This document shows, piece after piece, positions 21,519-29,924 of a DNA stretch of 56,433 bases. The position numbers and the translations under genes are program-made. This stretch comes from Bacillus sp. JCM 19034. GTDB lineage: Bacteria; Bacillota; Bacilli; Bacillales; Bacillaceae_D. The stretch covers positions 1-56,433 of the forward strand of contig NZ_BAXR01000017.1 in assembly GCF_001310635.1 (NCBI RefSeq), given 5' to 3'. Positions within the stretch are counted from its first letter, which is position 1; every line of letters begins with the position of its first letter. The notes beneath the pieces were generated by a model, which ran no database searches, was not told the DNA's origin, and worked only from the letters and a program-made list of their open reading frames with translations.

Positions 21519-21789
21519 TATTGTTTTCCTGTTTCCGTATCTATTGTTTGCAACTACTCTCACCTTGAGGAAAACCTTCCAACTATACTTAGTAAGAATT
21601 CTTTATATTGGTAAAAATTAGAGAGTGGTGTGACCTTTGGAAACAGGATTTGTGTTTACGATATTTTATTGGATTCATATATCTTGTTCCAAAGGCATCT
21701 AATCCTGTCAAATGGACGGATGATACTCGCTTTTCCTTTGAGGAAGGGATATCTCTCATGGCACGAAAAAATACACTGGGGGAATTATT
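21519..21789. other. Intergenic region before the methyltransferase
   Basis: About 270 bp. A 61-codon open frame at 21608-21793 exists, but it has no good ribosome binding site and no recognisable domain; I treat it as not supported. The methyltransferase ATG at 21790 has a GGGGG tract 8 nt upstream. Confidence 0.4.
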
Positions 21790-22548
21790 ATGAATTACGG
21801 CAAAAATTTTGCATATATTTATAGTACACATTTGATTCACTTCGCTGTTCAAGTTGCCCCAAGAATTTACAAATACCTTTCAAACAAAAATAAAAAGAAG
21901 GAAATCCTAGATTTATGTTGCGGAACTGGCCAATTAGCCTATTACTTTCTAACAAAAGACTATAAAGTTACTGGTATTGATCTCTCAGAAGACATGCTTT
22001 ATTATGCCAAAAAGCTCAACCAACCTTTTATTAAAGGGGAACAAGCAGCATTTTATTGTGATGATGCTAGAAGTTTTTCTTTGAATAACAAGTATCCTCA
22101 TATCGTCTCTACTTATGATGCATTAAATCATTTAGACGGTGACGAAAGCTTAATTGATTGCTTTCGAAGGGTATTTGAGCATTTAGAAACAGGAGGAACA
22201 TTCATTTTTGACCTCAACACGGAGAAAGGCCTTTCCAAATCCGGTACTTTTATTAGGGAAGAAGAGATGTTATTCAGTATAGCCCAAAATATGTTTGAAC
22301 CAGCCAGAAATAAGGCTTTTACAAGATATTATGGATTCTATAAAGATGATAACGGTGAAGCTTCCGAAAGTTATTTTAAATATGATGAGGTTATCTATAA
22401 TACGATCTATAAGATGGAGAATGTGAAGCAATACCTTTATGATACAGGCTTTTCGAATGTGAAGTTTGCTCATATGAACAACTTAGAACATATCATTGAT
22501 GAGCCAGAGAGGGAAGATCGGGTATTTGTTATAGCGACGAGAGAGTGA
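21790..22548 (+). CDS. Class I SAM-dependent methyltransferase
   Basis: A 252-residue Rossmann methyltransferase. Motif I is EILDLCCGTGQLAYYF (residues 38-53), the acidic loop is VTGIDLSEDML, and the post-motif segment is IVSTYDALNHL. The last strand region reads DRVFVIATRE. It could methylate the RiPP, as TclO does in thiocillin, or N-methylate a C-terminal amine as in daptide pathways. It is separated from the exporter by 270 bp, so membership of the cluster is likely but not proven. Confidence 0.75.
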   Translation: MNYGKNFAYIYSTHLIHFAVQVAPRIYKYLSNKNKKKEILDLCCGTGQLAYYFLTKDYKVTGIDLSEDMLYYAKKLNQPFIKGEQAAFYCDDARSFSLNNKYPHIVSTYDALNHLDGDESLIDCFRRVFEHLETGGTFIFDLNTEKGLSKSGTFIREEEMLFSIAQNMFEPARNKAFTRYYGFYKDDNGEASESYFKYDEVIYNTIYKMENVKQYLYDTGFSNVKFAHMNNLEHIIDEPEREDRVFVIATRE

Positions 22549-22831
22549 ATGCAATGTGGAAGGAATGGAGAGTGACTGAACTACTGAAAAGGGAATCTTC
22601 ATTCGTGGATCTTCATTTCATTACAGAGGAGGAATATATTTTAGTAGATAATGTTCACTCGTCGTGCGGAAGCAAGGAAAGGAGCACCCGTAGAAGAGAA
22701 GGGGACGGCTTAGCACATTGCTCTGTGTTTAAATTAAATGGGAATATTACCTTTTTCAAAGGTGCTTTAGAGTTTATTGTTAGTTCAATCTGAATAGTCT
22801 TCAACAAAAAATGGATAAAGTGGTGTTTATT

Positions 22832-23023
22832 ATGAACAGATATATTAGAAATGCAATTGTAGCATCGTTCGTTGTAGGAATAATAACCTGTGTCCTTAGT
22901 TTTTTGTATCGCGGCTATATCCATTGGATTGATATAGTAAACTCGGTTATAGGTACCTTCATTATATGGGCATTTTTGTTTCCTTTAGTATATAGAATGA
23001 CAGGTTATCGTAATAATGATTGA
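22832..23023 (+). CDS. Small two-helix membrane protein
   Basis: 63 residues from ATG 22832, just after AAAGTGGTG; an upstream ATG at 22811 is in frame but lacks a site. Two hydrophobic segments, AIVASFVVGIITCVLSFLY and IVNSVIGTFIIWAFLFPLVY, suggest a hairpin in the membrane. No family recognised. It might be an immunity peptide, but position is the only hint. An 82-codon frame just before it (22545-22793) has no features and is not supported. Confidence 0.45.
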   Translation: MNRYIRNAIVASFVVGIITCVLSFLYRGYIHWIDIVNSVIGTFIIWAFLFPLVYRMTGYRNND

Positions 23024-23301
23024 TATTCTATAAACGTTATTAGCAAAATACATATTAAAGATACTTTGCTTAAACAAGTATATAGAGGCCCAAGGTGATA
23101 GAGTTTTAATTGATTAGAGATGAATGAAGGAAATTAACTCAAATAATATTGAAACTATCATCATTCAATTACCAAAAGAGATATTTAAGGAACGTGATCC
23201 CTACAGAAATGTTTGTGGGATATTTTTGTGCTTTTTGAATACACCGTGATTAAACAAATAGAAATATGCTAGTATTGATACATGCAATTGTGATGTGTTG
23301 G

Positions 23302-23640
23302 TTGTTCAATTTAAATAGATTTGGTCGGAATAAAAAGGAAATTAAAGATGAATGGCAGGCACTTATTGATGAGAGGATTGATATTGTTGTACTTAATATG
23401 CCAATTTTATCTACAAGGTAGCATAAAGAGCTGGATGGTGTAGACAATAAGTTTCCGATCTTGTACTTACTCTTTTATCATGGATGATAGATGAGGAAAG
23501 GGAACGTAACAGTACCGCTCAGAGAGAAGAGATTGAAATTGCCAAAAAACAAGGTAAGTTCCGGGGCCGGGGCGGAAAAAGAAGTATTATAAAGGCGAGA
23601 AATGGACTGTGTACCTAAAACATCATTTGACTATGAAGGA
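23302..23640 (+). pseudogene. Remnant of a Tn-type serine recombinase (resolvase)
   Basis: Translated pieces resemble the middle and hinge of resolvase/invertase-type serine recombinases: FGRNKKEIKDEWQALIDER, then DIVVLNMPILSTR ending at a stop, then in another frame LVLTLLSWMIDEERERN, then QREEIEIAKKQGKFRGRG. The N-terminal catalytic Ser region is absent and the C-terminal HTH is degraded. At least two disruptions are present. It sits immediately before the restriction-modification genes, which suggests these arrived by transposition or integration. Confidence 0.75.
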
Positions 23641-23755
23641 ATAAGAATATATTTAATTAATAGGAAAAGAATGATAGAATATATTTTTCACTAAATTAGA
23701 TTAAGATTACTACTATATCTAGGCAATGAAAGCATTGGAAGGAAGATTGTTGTAA

Positions 23756-24613
23756 ATGAAACCAATACTAAAATATCGTGGAGGAAAGTCAAAAGAAATA
23801 CAGTTTTTCAACCACTATATTCCTCAGGATTTCAAGACTTACTATGAACCTTTTTTTGGGGGAGGTTCTGTATATTTTTATTTAGAACCACAAAGAGCGA
23901 AGATAAATGATGTAAACAGTAGATTGATAAATTTTTACCGTTCGGTAAGTGAGGATTACGATACACTCCGAAATGAGTTAAGTGAAATTCAACAAATATA
24001 TGAAGCAAACCGGAAAATTTATGAAGAAAGAAAACTTGAAACCCCCGAACTAAGGGTTGAAGACGATAATGAACCATTTTATTATGAATTAAGGGATATG
24101 TATAATCATTTAATACCACAGCGATATAGTGATGCAGCTTTATATTACTTTATAAATAAAACTTCTTATTCTGGAATGATACGTTACAATAACAAAGGTG
24201 AATTTAATGTTCCTTATGGAAGATATAAAAATTTTAATACGCAATTATTAACAAGAGGTCATAGTGAATTATTGCAAAGAGCAGAAATAAATAATAAAGA
24301 TTATTCAAACCTATTTAATGAAATGACAGAGAATGATTTTATGTTTCTAGACCCTCCATATGATACAACTTTTAGTGATTATGGAAATATTGAATTTACC
24401 GGAGATTTCGATGAAGAACACCATAGAAGATTAGCTTTGGATTTTAGGAACTTAACGGGTAACGCATTATTAATTATTGGTTCAACGCCTTTAATAGAGG
24501 AATTATATCGGCCATTTATTCGCGAAAGATACCAGAAATCTTATGCTGTTAATATTAGGAATCGTTTTAGATCAGAATCTGAACATTTAATTATTACTAA
24601 TTATACAATTTGA
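23756..24613 (+). CDS. D12-class DNA adenine-N6 methyltransferase
   Basis: 285 residues. The N-terminus is MKPILKYRGGKSKEI, followed by YYEPFFGGGSVYFYL (AdoMet-binding FxGxG) and the DPPYDTTFSDYG catalytic motif near residue 197. This order is the Dam/DpnII alpha-class type. It methylates adenine in a short sequence that cannot be predicted by eye. It is the protective partner of the two genes that follow (McrB-like and LlaJI-like). Confidence 0.92.
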   Translation: MKPILKYRGGKSKEIQFFNHYIPQDFKTYYEPFFGGGSVYFYLEPQRAKINDVNSRLINFYRSVSEDYDTLRNELSEIQQIYEANRKIYEERKLETPELRVEDDNEPFYYELRDMYNHLIPQRYSDAALYYFINKTSYSGMIRYNNKGEFNVPYGRYKNFNTQLLTRGHSELLQRAEINNKDYSNLFNEMTENDFMFLDPPYDTTFSDYGNIEFTGDFDEEHHRRLALDFRNLTGNALLIIGSTPLIEELYRPFIRERYQKSYAVNIRNRFRSESEHLIITNYTI

Positions 24614-24625
24614 TTTTTTTTGTAT

Positions 24626-24659
24626 GCCATGGGATGTATTTTTGTTCCATGCTTTTTTT
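24626..24659 (+). terminator. Possible terminator after the methylase gene
   Basis: GCCATGG at 24626-24632 pairs with CCATGC at 24647-24652 with one bulged C, followed by TTTTTTT. The stem is short, so the call is weak. Confidence 0.4.
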
Positions 24660-24718
24660 ATATTTAACCATTTATGATACTCTAGTAATATCTAATTCTT
24701 ATTCATGGAGGATATTAA

Positions 24719-26299
24719 ATGAGAACTTTTAATGATGCAATCAATCAAATAGAAAATGAATTAAGTGAATTTTCATACGAGAAAACCCACCAAGATAATA
24801 GTAAGGCAGAATTTAGGGTTCATATTCTTGATGAAGAAGTAAACATTTTATTATTAACAACAAGCCTAACCGGAAGTGATCGTACTAAACCTCAAATTAG
24901 AGTATTTACTAAAAGAATTCTTGAGAAAATGAATGAATCTTTGGATAATAATGAAAGGTTTTTCTGTTTGGTCCACTGTAAACATGATGAAGTTGCACTG
25001 AAATTCAATAATATTGAGCCATATAATTACATTGTATCTTTAGAAAGTGATTGGAGCAATGCCGCAGGTAGAATAGATATCAGAAGCATATATGATTATA
25101 TTGAGGATAATCATACCATTAATTATAAGAAATTAAACAAATCTCAACATAGTGCAAGGAGTATAATCCAAGCAACTATATTTAAACAAACAGTTGACGG
25201 TTTTGAAAATTTCAGACAATATCTGAGCTTTTTTGATAGCCGATTGATTCATCAAGTACATGATGTACCTGATAATGTTGATAATCGAGAAACTGAAGCT
25301 ACTTTGATTAATGTTGGATTAAACAAAATATATTTTGGAGCACCAGGAACAGGGAAATCGTATGGAATTCAAAAATTTATTAGAGAAAATGGGATCCCTG
25401 AGTTCGATGAAAAGAGCAGTCATCCAAACGTCTTTCGAACAACACTACACCCAGAATTCACATATTATGATTTTGTTGGACAAGTAATGCCAGAAGTGAG
25501 GTCAATAGGTAACGATTCCGATGAAACAAAAATTGAATATAATTTTGTTCCTAATATTTTCACTAAGGCACTTACATATGCTTTATCTGAAGGAGTTAGA
25601 GATAGTCAACCAGTCTTTTTAATATTAGAGGAGATGTCACGAGCAAATGTTGCTGCAGTGTTCGGAGACTTATTTCAATTGCTAGATAGAGACCCTGTAA
25701 CAGGAGAAAGTGAATATAAGATAAACAATGACCTGATCTCTAAATATATATTTAATGACGATAGACAAATTTATATACCTAAAAACTTATTTTTAATTGG
25801 AACTGTAAATACAAATGATCAAAATGTTTTTGTAATGGATACAGCGTTTAAAAGGAGATTTGAGTTTGAATATATAAATGCAAACACGATTGCTCTTAGT
25901 GATTCAGACCAACCTTTAAACAATTATCGTTTCAGTCTAAAGTATAATGACGAAGAAGAGCAAGTGTTTGACTGGATTACTTTTTATAGAGCTCTTAATA
26001 GGTTTATTACTAAAAAGGTTGAGAATGGCGGTTTAGGTTTAAAAGAGGATAAGCAATTGGGCCAATTCTTTATAAAGTTCAGAAGCGGTGACGAAACGTT
26101 TAATTTTAACCAAATAAAAGGGAAATTGTTGCAATATCTATATGATGATGTTGAAGCCGTTGCCTATGCAAGTACATCAATTTTCAGTCAAGAAATTAGT
26201 AGTTTTGGTGAGGCCTATATAAAAATATCGGAAAAAGAAAATATTTTTTCTAGTGAGTTCATAAACGAATATCAAACTTTAGAAAAAATTGACTCATAG
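24719..26299 (+). CDS. McrB-like AAA+ restriction protein
   Basis: 526 residues. Walker A is GAPGTGKS near residue 207, Walker B is FLILEEMSRAN near residue 300, the sensor is GTVNTNDQNV and the arginine finger region is DTAFKRRFEF, all typical of the McrB GTPase/translocase family. The first 180 residues form a separate N-terminal domain that probably reads DNA; I do not recognise it. It lies 106 bp after the methylase gene and 16 bp before the nuclease gene. The arrangement matches LlaJI-like systems, in which an McrB-like and an McrC-like subunit act together. Confidence 0.88.
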   Translation: MRTFNDAINQIENELSEFSYEKTHQDNSKAEFRVHILDEEVNILLLTTSLTGSDRTKPQIRVFTKRILEKMNESLDNNERFFCLVHCKHDEVALKFNNIEPYNYIVSLESDWSNAAGRIDIRSIYDYIEDNHTINYKKLNKSQHSARSIIQATIFKQTVDGFENFRQYLSFFDSRLIHQVHDVPDNVDNRETEATLINVGLNKIYFGAPGTGKSYGIQKFIRENGIPEFDEKSSHPNVFRTTLHPEFTYYDFVGQVMPEVRSIGNDSDETKIEYNFVPNIFTKALTYALSEGVRDSQPVFLILEEMSRANVAAVFGDLFQLLDRDPVTGESEYKINNDLISKYIFNDDRQIYIPKNLFLIGTVNTNDQNVFVMDTAFKRRFEFEYINANTIALSDSDQPLNNYRFSLKYNDEEEQVFDWITFYRALNRFITKKVENGGLGLKEDKQLGQFFIKFRSGDETFNFNQIKGKLLQYLYDDVEAVAYASTSIFSQEISSFGEAYIKISEKENIFSSEFINEYQTLEKIDS

Positions 26300-26314
26300 A
26301 AAGGGTAATATTCT

Positions 26315-27577
26315 ATGTACAATAATAACTATTATGTTGTGCAAGACGGGGAACAGGTCGATCCGTTCATTAAAAATGTATTCTCACACGCTTTAGAACC
26401 TAAAGATTTTATGTTAACTAAAGATGGTGAACGATATAACTTTGTTGGTTTTATCTATTCGGATGAAGGGGTTTTGATTAGTTTTCCAAAGCATTCTTTC
26501 AAAATCAACGACTTGAAGCAAATGGTGAAAAGGAAATTTGAGTTAAGTAAATATATTGGAGTCTTGTTTCAATGTATAAAAAAACTGCTGATATTAGAAA
26601 TGATAAATTTGTAGGCATAAGAAGTGAGTTGAATTCGGATTATCCCTTTTTAGATTATTTCGAGATATACAGTTATTATCAGAAATACGGGTTATTCACA
26701 AATGAAAAGGAAATCAAAAAACTGGGCTTCAATGGTAGGATCTCTTGGAAAGATACGATAAATAAATCACCTAAAATAATTAATAATAACAATCTACTGT
26801 TTTTACCCTTAGTTATCAAAGAAAATAAAGAGCAACATGTATTTATAAGTAAATGTATGGCGTATGTCATTGATTCCACCTTAGAGAGGTTTTCTTTATT
26901 TTTAGAAGGAGTTAGGACCAATTTAGATACAAAGGATATTGACTTTTCAAACAAGTCCTTGGTTATATCTAAATTAAAAAAAGTAAAAAAGAACTTTATT
27001 TAAAAATATTCATCAACGGTTAGTGGATACATTAATTTCCTTTTTTGAAAAGGATAAAAATATAGGTGGGAATTATCAATTAAAAATATATTCTTTTCAT
27101 TTGGTTTGGGAAAGTATGGTGAAAGAGTATTTAAGAACTAAATTTAGTGGATTAAATAATAATTTAGCAATAGAATGGTCAGATCACTTAAAAAATAATA
27201 AATTTGAAAAAAATATATTTTATCCAGATGTTAGAGGTGAACGAAGTTACAGTATTGAACCAGATTATTATTTAGTTGCAAATAATAAAAGATATATTTT
27301 TGATGCGAAATATTATCAGAAGTTAGTGGGTTTAGATTACAAACAAATAGCTTATTATTTTTTATTAAAGCATTACGGATCACATAGAGATGATAATGGA
27401 AATATAGTAAATGAACCAGAAACATATAACGCATTAATTTTGCCAACTGAATATGAAGAGTATAGTGAAGTTCATTTTGATTTAAATACTGAATATAATC
27501 TAAATGAGACACAATTTATTATTATGGCATACTATTTTAATACGCTTAATGTAATGCAAAATTATATAACTCTTTAA
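26315..27577 (+). CDS. LlaJI-family restriction endonuclease, McrC-like (two frameshifts)
   Basis: About 420 residues. The C-terminal nuclease core reads IEPDYYLVANNKRYIFDAKYY, a PD-(D/E)xK motif (PD, then DAK), followed by a Gln-containing YKQIAYYF helix, matching McrC/LlaJI nucleases. Breaks near 26572 (AA to AAA gives LFQMYKKTAD) and 27003 restore one chain through a region rich in hydrophobic and basic residues. The protein needs the McrB-like partner for translocation and cleavage. The whole three-gene set is a complete restriction-modification unit. Confidence 0.78.
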
Positions 27578-28059
27578 TAAACTTGAATGTCAAATCCAAA
27601 GACAATAACGTTAGAACATCGTGGCTGTAATGATGAATATACATCTTAGCAATTTACCATTTCGGTAGTTCCTCTTATGGGTAGCGATTACGAAACGCCA
27701 GATTTAAGGAGTTTGGTTTTTCGTTGGTTTTTCGCTCCCCATTCACATAACCCTTCCAAGATAGGTAAACGTGTTTTCGCTTCAGTTCGTTAAAACGAAC
27801 AGGCTGGTTTTCTGCTAGGAGATAACCATTTTCCACTTCCTGACAATGACAGCTGGCAGCCTCATTGCGTGACAGAGCTAGCGTTTCCTGAGTAACTAAT
27901 CGAAATCAGTGCCGTCGCCCACACTGACTAACTGATTCATCGTATAGAATGGAACAGCGTTAGCTAGCATAGTCATTCGAAAAACGGCTGCTATCTGTAA
28001 AAACCTCAATGGTTTTTCCCGTTATTGTCACCCTTAGCAAATCCGAACGAAGAGCACCG
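27578..28059. other. 480-bp region without recognised gene
   Basis: No convincing ORF on either strand. It looks less AT-rich than its neighbours. A 7-bp inverted repeat, GTTCGTTAAAACGAAC, lies at 27785-27800. Short translated pieces on the minus strand do not match a family I know. It may be the edge of a mobile element or a decayed insertion. Confidence 0.35.
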
Positions 28060-28821
28060 TCATTTTACAATCGGTATAAGAAAATCATACATGTCTTCAT
28101 CTATACTTGCGTATCGTTCGAGCTTATAATCAGCTGGCACAAAGCCGTAGCGGATGACGATTTGTATATAAGAAAAACATAAAAAGGCATCATCCGCACG
28201 ACAGTTTTCCAAAACTGCAAATAAAGTAGGAGGAACTCGTTCAAGGCGGATATGATCGAGATGGTTTTCCTCTAAAGTAAAATGGTGATCAACTTCGAAT
28301 CCGATTTCTCCAATAATACTATTCGAAGTAATTGCTTCTGTTTTTACATAAACATGGTCAGAAACTACTCGTCCATTTAAGTGTTCTTTCGCTATGTGGA
28401 AATATTGCTTGAATGGATGTGGGTTTCGTTTTGCTTCCACCCTCTGCCAGACGAGTATTTTTTCCTTTTCCCACTTTGATAGTAATAGCGTTTGCGTGTT
28501 ATTCGCACGTATTCCTCCTACATATTTTCGTGCTGCCTTTATGGCTTCGAATCTTTTATCTAAATCCTTTTTCCATTGTTGTAACATTGCCTTTTTTTCT
28601 TCATCGGTTGCATCACAATAACACTTTATGTCTTTAATGGCTATGTTGGCTTGCCTCAATGAATCGATCATTTTGGCAAGATGAATTTGTTCAGGTGTAT
28701 AAGCTCTATAACCGTTCTCTAAACGAGTTGACGGTTTTAACAAACCTTTTCTATCATAAAATCGAAGTTTACTTGGAGGTAGTCCTGTTCTACTCGAAAA
28801 TTCCTGGATCGTGAAATGCAT
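28060..28821 (-). CDS. MerR-family transcriptional regulator
   Basis: About 253 residues from ATG 28821, which follows AGGTGG. The N-terminal winged helix is MHFTIQEFSSRTGLPPSKLR with the typical YDRKGLLKP and NGYRAY motifs, then a dimer helix, then a 150-residue C-terminal effector-binding domain. It is the second gene of a minus-strand pair with the VOC protein. It probably senses a small organic ligand. Confidence 0.88.
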   Translation of the reverse strand: MHFTIQEFSSRTGLPPSKLRFYDRKGLLKPSTRLENGYRAYTPEQIHLAKMIDSLRQANIAIKDIKCYCDATDEEKKAMLQQWKKDLDKRFEAIKAARKYVGGIRANNTQTLLLSKWEKEKILVWQRVEAKRNPHPFKQYFHIAKEHLNGRVVSDHVYVKTEAITSNSIIGEIGFEVDHHFTLEENHLDHIRLERVPPTLFAVLENCRADDAFLCFSYIQIVIRYGFVPADYKLERYASIDEDMYDFLIPIVK

Positions 28822-28840
28822 ATGTACCACCTAAGTCATA

Positions 28841-29665
28841 TTATTTAGCGATGTAGGACCAAACGTTAATACGATTATGATCAGGATCGTATATATGGAA
28901 TCCACCCCAGTCGTTAATTGGATCGCCAGCAATTTCCGACGGCTTGACTCCGTTTTTTATTAATTTGTTATACTCCTTAAAAAATACCTCTGGACGAATA
29001 TCATAATAGGTTCTAACCTTATTATCGTTCGGCTTATCAAGAGGTTTGTCCGTTTGTAACAGCCAAATATTATCCCAAAAGCTTTGCTCTAAAACATTCC
29101 TATAAAACGCATCCTCTGTTTGAAGATGTGCATAGCCTTTTTTCTCATCAACCTTTTCTATGTCAAAACCGAGATGTTTTTCATACCATGCTGCTGATAA
29201 TTTAGGGTCTTTTACATGGATAATTGTACTTACTGAACCAAATCCAACAATTCCGGACGGAGGATACTCCGTTTCATCCTCTCCTCTAGCTTCCTCTGCA
29301 ATAGTTAGTTTCGTATTTTCAAATGCGATTATATCACAATATCGTTGCCCGTTCGGCAGTGTTTTTATTTCGGTAAACGGCACATGTTTATCTGCAAAAT
29401 AGCGTAATGTCTCATCAAGGTCGTACGTGGCAAAACCGAGCCGAACGTTCCCCTCATTATTTGGTGACTGGAAATGATCATACTCCCCTTCAAATGACTT
29501 AATGGTAATAACCCCAGACCGCGGCATTTTCATAAACGCCTTTCTTCCTACCCAGGAAGTGATTTTATCTAAGCACCTCCAGCCCAACAGCTCTTCATAC
29601 CAATCCACAGCATTGTCAAAATGATCAGGCTCAACCATTATAAATCCTCCGTCCCATCGATACAT
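28841..29665 (-). CDS. Two-domain VOC/glyoxalase-family protein
   Basis: About 274 residues from ATG 29665 after AAGGGGTG. Each half is a VOC beta-alpha-beta-beta-beta domain: the first begins GGFIMVEPDHFDNAVDWYEE, and the second has STIIHVKDPKLSAAWYEKHLG and ends in GGFHIYDPDHNRINVWSY. Such proteins act as glyoxalases, dioxygenases or drug-binding resistance proteins; the substrate is unknown. The gap to the MerR gene is about 20 bp, so the regulator probably controls the pair. Confidence 0.82.
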   Translation of the reverse strand: MYRWDGGFIMVEPDHFDNAVDWYEELLGWRCLDKITSWVGRKAFMKMPRSGVITIKSFEGEYDHFQSPNNEGNVRLGFATYDLDETLRYFADKHVPFTEIKTLPNGQRYCDIIAFENTKLTIAEEARGEDETEYPPSGIVGFGSVSTIIHVKDPKLSAAWYEKHLGFDIEKVDEKKGYAHLQTEDAFYRNVLEQSFWDNIWLLQTDKPLDKPNDNKVRTYYDIRPEVFFKEYNKLIKNGVKPSEIAGDPINDWGGFHIYDPDHNRINVWSYIAK

Positions 29666-29824
29666 CGAAAACACCCCTTAATCCTTTGATAACTTAATCA
29701 TAAAGGTTAAACATAGTTTAATGTCAACATGAAATAAGGAAATTGTTAAAAAAATTACAGGTTTACTTTGACCTATATGTAGTTCGATGATGAAGAATCT
29801 TGAAGCAGAAGCTATGTACTAGAC

Positions 29825-29859
29825 AAAAAAGGGCTGATAACGATTCTATCATCCCTTTT
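29825..29859 (-). terminator. Rho-independent terminator
   Basis: AAAAAAGGG(C)TGATA pairs with TATCA(T)CCCTTTT around the loop ACGATTC. On the minus strand it ends in a run of T, and lies about 65 bp after the kinase stop at 29925. Confidence 0.7.
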
Positions 29860-29924
29860 GATAAAGCACTCAAACAAACTAGTGTACGATAGTGGCTATA
29901 AATTGTATGAAATTGTCATTAACA

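Noticed and set aside
21608..21793. 61-codon frame before the methyltransferase
   Set aside because: No ribosome binding site, no recognised domain, and it overlaps the next gene start.
22545..22793. 82-codon frame after the methyltransferase
   Set aside because: No features or relatives seen; overlap with the previous stop alone is not enough.
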